Numbered from the stretch's first letter, positions 16,827-25,438 are shown. The stretch is 64,000 nt of DNA from Archangium primigenium (GCF_016904885.1 NZ_JADWYI010000001.1:2976001-3040000); one strand, 5' to 3'. Notes: a model not told the origin generated them from the letters alone. Numbers and translations: made by a program.

Positions 16827-17228
16827 AGCTCAGGCAGGAAGCGCCACTTGTTGGTGGACACCCTGGGGCTGCTACTCGTCGCGTGGATGACGACAGGGGA
16901 CGTGCAGGACAGGGACGCGACCCCTGCGGTGTTGCCTCTGGCGGCGCAACAATATCCTACGCTCAAAAAAGTCTGGGTGGATGGCGGCTACACTGGGCCG
17001 AAAGTTCAAGCAGTGGCCCAGGAGAGCGGCATTGACGTCGAGGTGGTGAAGCGCTCGGACCAGGCGAAGGGATTCGTTCTCCTTCCCAAACGATGGATTG
17101 GAGAGAGGACCTTTGGATGGCTGAACCGGCAGCGGCGCCTTTCAAAGGACTACGAGCGCCAAGAGTCTTCCTCCGAAGCGTTCATTCAACTCGGCATGAT
17201 CGACCTCATGCTCCGGCGCCTCGCCTGA
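16827..17228 (+). pseudogene. IS5-family transposase, 5'-truncated
   Basis: 133 codons of the C-terminal half of an IS5-type transposase, beginning right at the end of the IS3 element. It reads G-R-K-R-H-L-L-V-D-T-L-G-L-L-L, then the second catalytic Asp in W-V-D-G-G-Y-T-G and the catalytic Glu in W-I-G-E-R-T-F-G-W. The N-terminal half with the first Asp is missing and is not found on the other side of the IS3 element, so the IS3 insertion was accompanied or followed by deletion. Non-functional. Confidence 0.85.
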
Positions 17229-17447
17229 CTGCCCCACTTCAACACCCTCTCAGTTCCAGCAAGCTCATGCTCTTTCAACCCATGAGCCCCGACGGTTTCT
17301 TCCGAGCCGTGAATCAGTAGCTCTTTCCTGGCCGCTGCTTGGGGCGCCTCGTTCGTCTCTTCCGTACCTGCTTGGGTGAACTCCTTGGCTCCTTGCAGAC
17401 GGCGGCTTGATACCAGTCAGAAAGTGCGAAACTCTAACTCAGTATTA

Positions 17448-17482
17448 ATAGGGGAGACAGGCCCCACACCTGTCTCCCCTAT
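17448..17482. repeat. 13-bp perfect hairpin in an otherwise empty gap
   Basis: ATAGGGGAGACAG and CTGTCTCCCCTAT flank a 9-nt loop (GCCCCACAC). It lies in the 308-bp gap 17229-17536 between the truncated IS5 transposase and the 3' end of the lipase gene. I see no gene in that gap. It could terminate the lipase mRNA or be a REP-like palindrome. Confidence 0.65.
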
Positions 17483-17536
17483 CAATTCCGTCGCTCGTGT
17501 GCGCCCTAGGCCAAGAAACTGGGCATTACTTAACAT

Positions 17537-20500
17537 CTACCAAGGGCAGTCAACGACCTCAACCGTACGAGTTACTGGCAGAGAACTGTTTCCACCACTG
17601 TCCCGTACCTCGTAAAGCACAGTATATGTGCCTTGGGACCAACCATTCACGTACCCTGTCGTCGCCACGGTTGGCTCCACGTTGCCGTAGCATGCGTCAA
17701 ATGCCTCAACCCCAGGATCCTCCCACCAACTTCCGCACTGATGCGTCATATGAGCAGGTCCCCTAAGCTTCAGAGTCGGAGGTGTTTGATCATCCACATG
17801 CACCCAACGGACAGCACTTGCCGTGAAGCCGGCGGTGTTCCACGCGATATATTCTACTGGGTATGAGCCCTCTGCCCAAGTATTCGGACCTGGTCCGTAG
17901 TCATCGGGGTCTTGTGTACCCGGGATGCCGTCTCCATCATCGTCTCCAGAATTGTATCGGTGTACCTGCAATGGTCCACATGAATCCCACGCTTGTGCGC
18001 CGGGGTCTACCCAAGTGTCCCTGCCACACTCCAAAGAGATGTGACTATCACCATTGAGCACGAGCGTTGATTCGCTTGGATCGATCACCATGATCATAGC
18101 TTCGCAAGAAGACGACAACCCTGATGAATCCGTGCAGGTCAGCGTTACCAAATGAGAGCCCACTGGATAGGGCCCAACTGGTGTCTGAATACATGAAAGC
18201 GTGTCTTCCGGATCTGGATCGTAGGAACCATTATTCACTGAATCCTTCAACCCACATGCCGCCGGCATTGTCACATCGCGGCAGCGCGCTATGGGTGACC
18301 GGTTCTCCTTCGCAAGGAGTATTTCCACAGAGGCTTCTGCAATGACGGAATTACCTTCGGGATCGGCTACTTTTACACGAACTGTCTGAAGCCCCACCGG
18401 AGCATGGATGTAGGGCGTGAAAGTGACCGACTGTCCCGACACTTCGAAAATCCCATCAGCGTCGAGATCCCATGAATAGTCGAGGACCTCCCCTTCTGGA
18501 TCAATACCAATCGCTGTCAACGCAACGGAACCACCGGCACGGACGCGGAATGGTCCTTCGATCAGAACGAGCGGAGTTCCGCGCATAGGCGCAAAGCTTC
18601 GATATGTATAACTCTGGGTCGAGTGGGCGAGGCGAATCTCCTGGCTCAACAAAGGAGCCGCTCGCGAATCGAGAAGCCTCACGTTCCGGACAGTATAGGG
18701 ACCATCCATCTTCGACCGATAGATATCCTCGGCACGGAAGCGCAGTTCCACATCATTCGTGCCGCGCCGGGCTGGTACGGAGACGCTCGACCTTGCTACG
18801 ACACTACCATCCGAACCCGTCAGCTCGGCGAAAGCTCCAAGTTCCCCGCCTTCGTAGTCAGAAATCACCCTCAAGGAGACAACCAGTGCACTATTTAGTT
18901 CCACGACGTCGGCGCGAGGAAGAGCGCGATCCGTATGCCCGTGTCCCAGGCGAACTGCTGTCGATTGAACTTGGACGAACTCGCGTCCACCGCGTTCGAA
19001 GGCAACGCCATCGGATCGCTGACCTGTCATGGACCAGTCGAAAGCCACGTAACCCGATGGCCCCGAAACCACATACTTGGCCTCGAATTCGTTGGCGCTG
19101 AGGCGGGTCAGGCTTATCACTTCCGAATTGCCGCCGGGGTATTGTACCTTCACCTGAACATTGGCATCCAGCACCGGCTCTGAAAGACTCACGCGCAGTG
19201 TGGCTATGGTGCCAATTTCATATGAAATTCGATCGCTTGAGAATCCGGCCGAAAGAGGACTGTCGAATCCAGCCGCTGTTGTAACGGATGCCCCTTCAGC
19301 AGGGAGGTCATCAAGCCCATCCAGGACGATCTGCCACGTGCCCGGACGGGTTGCGGGAAAATAGTATACCGCCTGCATCGAATCCCCAGAGTATACAACT
19401 GTATCTGGAGTCGGCTCCGTTACCACTACAGCATCAGACTCATCGGTCTCTGCTTGGATCGAAGCGGCGTATGCAGGATCGATAACCTTTCCTGTTGGGT
19501 CGATGAGCGTAAAGTTGACATGGCCCTCAGTCCAGGAAGAAGAGAAGGCTGTTGCCCCCCCTTCGATATAAACGGAACGAACCCTATGTTCACCAGGCCG
19601 GAGGATGGTCTGCGCAACACGCGAAAGCTGATCGAGATTGGGAGCAGGTAAAAGCTCTTCATCATTCGCCGCCGCACTTTTCAGGCTCGCAAGACTCAAG
19701 CCTAGACAAGAGAGAGGTGGACCCCAACTGCGAGCACCGCACGTGAGTGCACTGCGGTCGAGTAACAGTTTCTTGGAGCATTGTGCAAACCCTTCCTGCG
19801 AAACCCCGCCGTCCCACGAGTGATAATCGCGTCCCCCAAGCATAGGGGCCGAATGCACCTCACGTGTGAGGTAACGATCAATATTGCTTCCAAGCATCCC
19901 GGATGCGCTACAAGTTTGAATGAAACCATCATCCGGCCCGAGGATCAAAACGCCCGTCGCCCAACCTCCGGCATTTCGGAAGCTCAAGTCAGGCCAGGGA
20001 ATCTTGAGGAGGCATATTTTCTTGCCAAAGATTTTGAAACACACTTTTTTGTGCGTCCACATAGGGGCGTCGCCCGCGATCAAGTGGTAGTCGACACCAT
20101 CCCGCTTGTAATGTGTCAAATTAAAGAGTGCCATTCCCGGCTTCGTCATCTGGCAGACGGCATCAGGACGTGGCAGCACGTAACAACCAAGCGCAAGAAG
20201 CGATGGAGTGCCAAGATGAGGACTTCCATAGGTGAAAATTTGTGAGACATCTCCCTCGTACATGCCTCCCTCTAAATAGGAGCGCGCCACCAGACCACCC
20301 ATACTTTGCCCATAGAGAATGACTTTCTCGCGGCCTGTTAGTTTTTTGGCGGCAGTGATCCCTTCTTTGACTCGTTTGGCATTAACACTGAAAGGAGGGG
20401 TCCATAGCGGACTGGTTTGCAGGTTAACGGAAACGGTATAGTACCCTCCTCCACTAAATTCATTAGGTAGTCTTGCAAAGTCACTTGGTCCCGAGGTCCA

Positions 20501-21565
20501 TCCATGCACAAAAACGATTGGGTCGCGATCCCAACCCGTGACCCCCACTCTCGTGCGCGGCTCAGTTTGTGTTAGGGATTTCGTATAGTTATCGTTTTGG
20601 TATTGGGCGGAGCCAAAAGCCCATCCATCAAGCGTTGCCCGCACAGTATAAGTGCCCAATGGCAGGTTTGAAAACACCCGGCATCCAGATGCATCTGTAT
20701 CCCCACCCAGGCCAGGTCCCACCTCTATCCATGCCTTTTTTTTGATGAGCTTGTTAGTTAATTCAGCCGTCCTGCCACTGACACATGCGGTGATTTGACC
20801 CGTGGACGCAGTGCCACGACCAAAGACCGAGGCGAGGTCCTCTTTTGTGATGGCCCGATCGAACATCGCTGCTTCGTCAATGGCTCCTGAGCCATTGCGA
20901 AGGTCGCAGCAACTGTCGCTACCAAACCACACATCAATGAGCCCGGAGAAAGACCTTCTGCTGGCTGGATATGAACTGGTCGAAACAATCTCTCCGTCGA
21001 GCACCAAAGAAGCGGTCTGAGCAAATTCATCGTATATAATCCCGTACTGATGCCAGTGGGTTATGTCAGCGACATTTAGCGTGCCAACACGTTCATAGTC
21101 GGTAGGGCCCTGCTTGCCAATTATGTAGAGTCCAACGGTTTTCTTACCCTGATCTGGATGGATTATGAAGCCGTTTGGAGAGCGTGAACTCCAAATCCAT
21201 CCATAGTCGTTCCACTGCGTTGTGTTGGAGCGGGCCCACACCAAGGCGGTAAAGCTACGCTTGACAGGTATGTTGAGCGCCTGGGCATGACCATTGCGGC
21301 CGTCCACGGCCATTGCCGTGTTGCCATCGCCAGCAATGCCTGGCACTCCCTGTGTGGTCGAGCCAAGATAGACTCCGTGGAAGCCATTGATCGATGAGTC
21401 GGACATCGTCGATGCACCACGGGGCTCACCAAAACGCCAGTAGGCGGTTGGTTTTTGTGCGATGATGTCGACTGGATTTGGCGCTTGCGCTTGCGCTCGC
21501 GCCAAGAAAACAAGATTCGTCAATAGAATAAGGCAAATGTACAACAGGGGACTTGCTCTGCGCAT
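17537..21565 (-). CDS. secreted multidomain LamG-lipase-PKD-HYR-DUF5011 protein
   Basis: A 1342-residue exported protein. The ATG at 21565 has an AGAGGG site 8 nt upstream and gives a good signal peptide (L-L-Y-I-C-L-I-L-L-T-N-L-V-F-L-A-R-A); earlier in-frame codons do not. Domains in order: LamG/concanavalin-like lectin (~38-245); a carboxypeptidase-regulatory-like beta domain (~255-320); an alpha/beta-hydrolase lipase (~346-590) with V-F-V-H-G-W, nucleophile Ser421 in G-Q-S-M-G-G and probable Asp545/His582; Ig-like regions; a PKD-like domain (~1000-1090); a HYR-like domain; and two DUF5011 repeats at the C-terminus. It probably hydrolyses an ester while bound to a surface or glycan. Lower GC than neighbouring genes marks it as acquired cargo. 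Confidence 0.9.
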   Translation of the reverse strand: MRRASPLLYICLILLTNLVFLARAQAQAPNPVDIIAQKPTAYWRFGEPRGASTMSDSSINGFHGVYLGSTTQGVPGIAGDGNTAMAVDGRNGHAQALNIPVKRSFTALVWARSNTTQWNDYGWIWSSRSPNGFIIHPDQGKKTVGLYIIGKQGPTDYERVGTLNVADITHWHQYGIIYDEFAQTASLVLDGEIVSTSSYPASRRSFSGLIDVWFGSDSCCDLRNGSGAIDEAAMFDRAITKEDLASVFGRGTASTGQITACVSGRTAELTNKLIKKKAWIEVGPGLGGDTDASGCRVFSNLPLGTYTVRATLDGWAFGSAQYQNDNYTKSLTQTEPRTRVGVTGWDRDPIVFVHGWTSGPSDFARLPNEFSGGGYYTVSVNLQTSPLWTPPFSVNAKRVKEGITAAKKLTGREKVILYGQSMGGLVARSYLEGGMYEGDVSQIFTYGSPHLGTPSLLALGCYVLPRPDAVCQMTKPGMALFNLTHYKRDGVDYHLIAGDAPMWTHKKVCFKIFGKKICLLKIPWPDLSFRNAGGWATGVLILGPDDGFIQTCSASGMLGSNIDRYLTREVHSAPMLGGRDYHSWDGGVSQEGFAQCSKKLLLDRSALTCGARSWGPPLSCLGLSLASLKSAAANDEELLPAPNLDQLSRVAQTILRPGEHRVRSVYIEGGATAFSSSWTEGHVNFTLIDPTGKVIDPAYAASIQAETDESDAVVVTEPTPDTVVYSGDSMQAVYYFPATRPGTWQIVLDGLDDLPAEGASVTTAAGFDSPLSAGFSSDRISYEIGTIATLRVSLSEPVLDANVQVKVQYPGGNSEVISLTRLSANEFEAKYVVSGPSGYVAFDWSMTGQRSDGVAFERGGREFVQVQSTAVRLGHGHTDRALPRADVVELNSALVVSLRVISDYEGGELGAFAELTGSDGSVVARSSVSVPARRGTNDVELRFRAEDIYRSKMDGPYTVRNVRLLDSRAAPLLSQEIRLAHSTQSYTYRSFAPMRGTPLVLIEGPFRVRAGGSVALTAIGIDPEGEVLDYSWDLDADGIFEVSGQSVTFTPYIHAPVGLQTVRVKVADPEGNSVIAEASVEILLAKENRSPIARCRDVTMPAACGLKDSVNNGSYDPDPEDTLSCIQTPVGPYPVGSHLVTLTCTDSSGLSSSCEAMIMVIDPSESTLVLNGDSHISLECGRDTWVDPGAQAWDSCGPLQVHRYNSGDDDGDGIPGTQDPDDYGPGPNTWAEGSYPVEYIAWNTAGFTASAVRWVHVDDQTPPTLKLRGPAHMTHQCGSWWEDPGVEAFDACYGNVEPTVATTGYVNGWSQGTYTVLYEVRDSGGNSSLPVTRTVEVVDCPW

Positions 21566-21975
21566 GATGACGGCCCTCTGATTTACCAATTCGAACATGC
21601 ATGTCTGAGCGCCTCCGGCCGTGTGATTGGAAGAAAAAACGGCCGAGGTGGGCTCATGCTTGAACGGTAAAATACACCAAGAATAATTATTCACCAACGG
21701 TGAAGGCCGCAAACTTCCAGGCTTGTTCTTTTTCATGGACCTCCAATATTTTGCATGCTTAGCATTGCTGCGTCAGGGACCCAGCAGGTGCGCGATGCAA
21801 CTTGCCGGGTGATGTAATGGGCGCTGGGTGTTGGAGCGGTGACAGCAGGGGCAGCGCGGCAACCAAGTGGCAATCACCCGGGCTATGGCAATCCGCGCGG
21901 TGATGAAGCTGTCGTGAAGGTGGCGCTCATTCACGGCTCGGGTGGATCAGTCGGGGGACCAAGAAGCGCCAATTA
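21566..21975. other. intergenic region upstream of the lipase gene
   Basis: About 410 bp, less GC-rich than the chromosome around the island. It should contain the lipase promoter, but I cannot pick one convincingly. No gene is visible. Confidence 0.5.
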
Positions 21976-22026
21976 GAGAGCCTAACTTAACTTGCGGAGT
22001 AGCCTGGGCGTAACCACCTTGGAGGT

Positions 22027-22428
22027 ATGGCCAGAGAACTGCTGCCGGACGTCCTGTGGGTGCGCGTGAAGGACCTGCTGCCCGTCCATCCTCCTCAACC
22101 CAAGGGCGGGCGGCCCTGGAAAGAGGACCGGCTCGCGCTGCGCGGCATCATCTTCGTGCTCAAGGCCAACATCCCCTGGGAGTTGCTGCCCGCCGAGGTG
22201 TTCGGCGTGTGCGGCATGACGTGCTGGCGACGCCTACGCGACTGGGCCGAAGCGGGAGTGTGGGAACGCCTCCAGCGACTGCTGGAGGCGGAGTTGGGAG
22301 GCCAGGACCTGATTGACTGGAAACGAGCCGCCATCGACTCCACGTCGGTGCCGGCAAAAAGGGGGGTCTACTCACCGGCCCCAACCCGACGGACCGAGGG
22401 CGTCCGGGCAGCAAGCACCACCTGGTGA
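22027..22428 (+). CDS. IS5-family transposase, first frame
   Basis: 133 codons. The N-terminal DUF4096-type DNA-binding region (G-G-R-P-W-K-E-D-R...L-L-P-A-E-V-F-G) is followed by the first catalytic Asp in A-A-I-D-S-T-S-V-P-A-K. After AAAAAGGGGGG (22356-22366) the family sequence continues in the -1 frame (K-K-G-G-L-L-T-G-P-N-P-T-D-R-G), so a -1 slip here makes the full transposase. The last ~20 codons of this frame are not family-like. Confidence 0.85.
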   Translation: MARELLPDVLWVRVKDLLPVHPPQPKGGRPWKEDRLALRGIIFVLKANIPWELLPAEVFGVCGMTCWRRLRDWAEAGVWERLQRLLEAELGGQDLIDWKRAAIDSTSVPAKRGVYSPAPTRRTEGVRAASTTW

Positions 22429-22820
22429 CCGACGGCGCGGGCCTGCCGCTGGCCGAGTCCCTCACTCCGGCCAACACGCATGACAGTCGTGAGGCGCTGC
22501 CGCTCGTGGACGAGATTCCTCGCGTGAAGTCGCCGCGGGGCGCGTCGCGCAGGCGGCCCGGCAAATTGCATGCGGACAAGGGCTACGATTATCCGCGTGT
22601 GCGCCAGGGACTGCGTCAGCGGCACATCCAACCGAGGATTGCTCGCCGGGGCGTGGAGTCCTCCACTCGCCTGGGCCGCCACCGGTGGGTGGTGGAACGG
22701 ACCTTTGCTTGGTTGAAGTTCTTTCGCCGCCTCGTCATCCGCTACGAAGTGCGCGACGACATCCACTTCGCCTTCCTCCAGCTCGCCTGCTGCCTCATCC
22801 TCATCCGGAGGTTGAGTTAG
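22425..22820 (+). CDS. IS5-family transposase, second frame
   Basis: 131 codons from a GTG start, with the matching frame extending back to ~22357. It holds the rest of the IS4/IS5-type DDE domain: the second Asp in L-H-A-D-K-G-Y-D-Y and the Glu in W-V-V-E-R-T-F-A-W-L-K, plus the conserved end F-L-Q-L-A-C-C-L-I-L-I-R-R. It is functional only if joined to the first frame by frameshifting, which is the usual arrangement in IS427-type elements. Confidence 0.88.
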   Translation: MTDGAGLPLAESLTPANTHDSREALPLVDEIPRVKSPRGASRRRPGKLHADKGYDYPRVRQGLRQRHIQPRIARRGVESSTRLGRHRWVVERTFAWLKFFRRLVIRYEVRDDIHFAFLQLACCLILIRRLS

Positions 22821-22849
22821 GCTCTCTTAGTTGGAGTACGGCCTGGGGT

Positions 22850-23190
22850 CACGAGCTGAAGCCGCGCCAGTTCAGGGAGGAACTGGTTGTGCGTGGCACG
22901 GCGGCGCAGCAAGCGCCACAGTCGCTCAATGGGCTGTAGTTGGGGGTTGTAGGGCGGCAATCGATAAAGCTTCATGTGAGGACAGCGCTTCAAGACCCAG
23001 TCCACGGGTCGTCTGCGGTGCCAGGCGCGTTGTCGATGACGAGCAGAACCTCGGGGTAGGCTTCGGCGGGACAGGCGCGGGAGACATCCAGCAGGTGGTT
23101 GCAGAAAGCCAGCTGCAACCGCTTTGTCCAAGGGGACCAAACCGAGCGGACGCGCCTGAACTCGCCCGGACAGATGAGCGCTCCGTTATC
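22850..23190 (-). pseudogene. IS630-family transposase remnant, frameshifted and truncated
   Basis: Reading on the minus strand, one frame carries the second-Asp region (E-V-L-L-V-I-D-N-A-P-G-T-A-D-D-P-W) and another carries the third motif (Y-R-L-P-P-Y-N-P-Q-L-Q-P-I-E-R-L-W). The two belong to one DDE domain split by a frameshift near 23000. The N-terminal part is missing. It lies between the IS427-like element and the intact IS630 element, which is on the other strand and of a different subtype. Confidence 0.8.
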
Positions 23191-23235
23191 ATAGGAAAAA
23201 TGGGGATGTGCCTCTGGTCCCTAAACGACGGGCCG

Positions 23236-24437
23236 TGATTCTCGAACGGCCTGGAGGGTAGGCAGGCCAGGGGTAGGCCGCAGAGGGAAGGAAGAGGGAG
23301 AGACCCGACTCGTTCGGCTTTGTGTGCGCAAGAACCAGAAGACGAGAAGAGCCCTCCCTCAAGGCAAGGTGGTGCTGAGGCTGAGGGCGGGCCAGAGGAG
23401 AAAGCTGCTGCGGTGGGCGGAGAAGAAGGGCTGCCCGCTGACCTTGCGACGTTGCATGGCGGTGGCGAAGGTGGGCCAGGGGCTGTCGTACCGGGCGGTG
23501 GCTCGCGAGTTGTTGTGCTCGGTGTCCACGGTGGCGGATGCCGTGCGGCGCTACAAGCAGACAGGCCGCCACGGACTGCTGGACAGAAGAGCGGGCAATG
23601 GCCGACGCAAGGTGGGCGAGCCCTATGAGGCTCAGCTGAAGCAAGTGCTGGAGGGCACGCCCCAAGACATGGGGTGGTTGCGCACGACGTGGACGCGCGA
23701 ATTGCTGGCGTGCGAGTTGGAGCGGAGAGGTCTGCCTCGGGTATCGGTGACGAGCGTGGGCCGAGCCCTGGAGCGAGTCGGCGCGAGCCTCAAGCGGCCT
23801 CGACCCGTCGTGCTGTGTCCATGGCCCGCGCCCCGCCGCGCTCGCCGCGTATGGCAGCTCAAGTGCCTGGCGGCCCATGCCACGGCGAACGAGCCTGTCT
23901 TTTATGAAGATGAGATGGATGTGCACCTCAACCCCAAGCCAGGCTGGGACTGGATGCTGCCCGGCCACAGGCGACTGCTGGTCACGCCCGGGAATAATCG
24001 CAAGGGGTATGTCGGGGGGGCGCTGGAGTCCAGGACGGGACGCCTCACCTGGGTGAAAGGCGCGAACAAGACGAGTGACCTGTTCATCGAGCTGCTGCAC
24101 GCGCTTGTCCAGGAGCATCCGCGGGCCACGCGACTGCACGTCATCCTGGACAATGCCTCGATGCACCACGGCCAGAAGACAAGACGTGCACTCGCGGCGC
24201 TGGGAGGGCGGGTCGTGCTGCACTTCCTGCCGCCCTATTGCCCCTCGGCCAACAAGATTGAGCGGGTGTGGTGGGACGTCCACGCCCACGTCACTCGGAA
24301 TCACCGTCGCGCGAACCTGGACTCCCTTCTGGGCGATGTGGACGCCTACCTCGCAGGCCGCAACGTCCACGCCACCTCTCATCCAACCCTGCGCAGCGGG
24401 TATGCCCCCCTTGCCGCATAGGGTCGTTCGGGAATCA
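23236..24437 (+). mobile_element. IS630-family insertion sequence (~1.2 kb)
   Basis: Imperfect 16-bp inverted repeats, TGATTCTCGAACGGCC at 23236-23251 and the complement of TGATTCCCGAACGACC at 24422-24437 (14 of 16 match), bracket one transposase gene. The TA target duplication expected for the family is not obvious at these limits, so the exact ends may differ by a few bases. The right end lies 35 bp from the right ssrA repeat. Confidence 0.72.
23324..24421 (+). CDS. IS630-family transposase
   Basis: A 365-residue transposase. The N-terminal winged HTH region (residues ~40-90, S-Y-R-A-V-A-R-E-L-L-C-S-V-S-T-V) is followed by a DDE domain with Asp196 (F-Y-E-D-E-M-D), Asp276 (V-I-L-D-N-A-S-M-H-H) and Glu313 (S-A-N-K-I-E-R-V-W-W). 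The triad and length are intact, so it is probably functional. The stop overlaps the beginning of the right inverted repeat, as is common in compact insertion sequences. Confidence 0.93.
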   Translation: MRKNQKTRRALPQGKVVLRLRAGQRRKLLRWAEKKGCPLTLRRCMAVAKVGQGLSYRAVARELLCSVSTVADAVRRYKQTGRHGLLDRRAGNGRRKVGEPYEAQLKQVLEGTPQDMGWLRTTWTRELLACELERRGLPRVSVTSVGRALERVGASLKRPRPVVLCPWPAPRRARRVWQLKCLAAHATANEPVFYEDEMDVHLNPKPGWDWMLPGHRRLLVTPGNNRKGYVGGALESRTGRLTWVKGANKTSDLFIELLHALVQEHPRATRLHVILDNASMHHGQKTRRALAALGGRVVLHFLPPYCPSANKIERVWWDVHAHVTRNHRRANLDSLLGDVDAYLAGRNVHATSHPTLRSGYAPLAA

Positions 24438-24472
24438 TGAGCGGTCGTTTAGGGCGCGCGGTTCTGCCGCCA

Positions 24473-24543
24473 GCGGGTTCGATTCCCGCCGCCTCCACAC
24501 GGAGAAGCCCAGCAACCTCACCGGGTTGCTGGGCTTTTTCTTT
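24473..24543 (+). repeat. right copy of ssrA 3'-end direct repeat (putative attR)
   Basis: Matches 15455-15525: 29 identical bp (T-arm and 3' acceptor strand of tmRNA), then the terminator with three differences. No tmRNA body precedes it, so this should be the original chromosomal 3' end left behind when the element integrated. Confidence 0.85.
24506..24543 (+). terminator. orphan ssrA-type terminator (right copy)
   Basis: AGCCCAGCAACC and GGTTGCTGGGCT form a perfect 12-bp stem with a 6-nt loop, followed by TTTTTCTTT. It now follows the IS630 element and not an RNA gene. Confidence 0.85.
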
Positions 24544-24559
24544 GCCCCGAACCGATAGG

Positions 24560-25438
24560 TCAGGGGCTCTCGCCACGCAGGAGCCGTGCCTCGTCCGCAT
24601 AGCCGCACGGGCCTTCCTCGCGCAAATGCGGTTCTCCCTCCGTGAGCTTGATCTTCCCCTTGTCGAGAGCCGCCCGGACCCTCCGCCTCCAGCCTTTGAA
24701 ATAATCGCTGGAGGGCTCGCACCGGGGATCTCCATACTTCACCTCGGCCACGAGCTGTTCTTCTTCAATCTTGAGGGACTCGAGCTCCGAGGCATCCGTG
24801 GGACCGGAATACGTCTTGGAATCCAGGAGCCGTCGCTTCTTGTCCACCCCGAAGTAGAGCGCCTTCACGTTGAAATAGGAACTCCCGAAGTCTCCCTGCT
24901 GTGACCAGTAGTAACTGAAGGTCAGCGCGATGAGTGTGCTCTTGCCCTGGACGACTCGCTCGGTGCGCTCGATTTTCCAGCGAACGGGCTCGCCGTCATC
25001 ATTGCTGGTGGCCTCCGCCATCTGGGGACAATCCAGCGCGGGGAGGTCATGCGTCGGCGCATACTTCACGGTCCGCGTGTAGACCTCCGGGGCGAGGGCC
25101 TGGAAGACCTTCAACAACGTCGTCTCCGCCTTGGGACAGACGCCGAGCGCGACGACGAAGAAGCCCGGCTTGAGGCCCTCGATGCGCGCACTTTCCAGCA
25201 CCTGGGGTTCGAGCGTGAGCACGGACTCGAGCACCCGTTGATAGGCCGCGAAGTGCTTCTTTTGGGCCTCGGCCTCGGCCCGGGTGGCCCCGCCCGACCA
25301 GACGAACAGCTCGCCTTGCACCTGGGGCGATTCATTCGTCTCGGGCTCGGGAGGCGGAGGGGAACTGGCCCAGGCCAGGCGCGCCGTGAGAAGCAGCAGG
25401 CCTCCCAGGAGTGAATGAGCGCTCGTTCTTCGTGGCAT
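24560..25438 (-). CDS. exported protein of unknown function
   Basis: A 292-residue protein starting M-P-R-R-T-S-A-H-S-L-L with a signal peptide ending A-W-A near residue 24, then a Pro/Glu-rich linker and a mixed alpha/beta domain. I recognise no family. The ATG at 25438 has GGAGG about 6 nt upstream, which decides against the in-frame codon at 25471. Four cysteines in the mature part could form disulfides. It is the first chromosomal gene right of the island and converges on it. About 260 bp separate it from the divergent lipoprotein gene at 25701, and I see nothing else in that gap. Confidence 0.72.
   Translation of the reverse strand: MPRRTSAHSLLGGLLLLTARLAWASSPPPPEPETNESPQVQGELFVWSGGATRAEAEAQKKHFAAYQRVLESVLTLEPQVLESARIEGLKPGFFVVALGVCPKAETTLLKVFQALAPEVYTRTVKYAPTHDLPALDCPQMAEATSNDDGEPVRWKIERTERVVQGKSTLIALTFSYYWSQQGDFGSSYFNVKALYFGVDKKRRLLDSKTYSGPTDASELESLKIEEEQLVAEVKYGDPRCEPSSDYFKGWRRRVRAALDKGKIKLTEGEPHLREEGPCGYADEARLLRGESP

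Larger units (their letters stand above)
21976..22826 (+). mobile_element. IS5-family (IS427-like) insertion sequence, 851 bp
   Basis: Terminal inverted repeats GAGAGCCTAACTTAAC (21976-21991) and the complement of GAGAGCCTAACTCAAC (22811-22826) differ at one position. TTA flanks both ends (21973-21975 and 22827-22829), a 3-bp target duplication as expected for this group. Two overlapping frames encode the transposase. The ends and target duplication are intact, suggesting a recent insertion. Confidence 0.9.
15455..24543. mobile_element. ssrA-integrated genomic island (~9 kb), integrase lost
   Basis: Defined by direct repeats of the ssrA 3' end at both limits, 9018 bp apart. Inside are an IS3-family element, a truncated IS5 transposase, the multidomain lipase gene, an IS427-type IS5 element, a broken IS630 transposase and a complete IS630 element. 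The lipase gene is plainly less GC-rich than its surroundings (for example 33 of 60 bases in 20041-20100). No tyrosine or serine integrase remains, so the island is probably fixed and decaying, with insertion sequences having replaced the mobility genes. Confidence 0.8.

Noticed and set aside
15118-24543. The island as a complete prophage or integrative conjugative element
   Set aside because: No structural phage, conjugation, integrase or excisionase genes are visible; only insertion sequences and one cargo gene remain.
24435-24735. A possible tRNA gene at the right ssrA repeat
   Set aside because: Only the T-arm and acceptor 3' strand are present; the sequence upstream does not form D- or anticodon arms, and the repeat matches ssrA plus its terminator.
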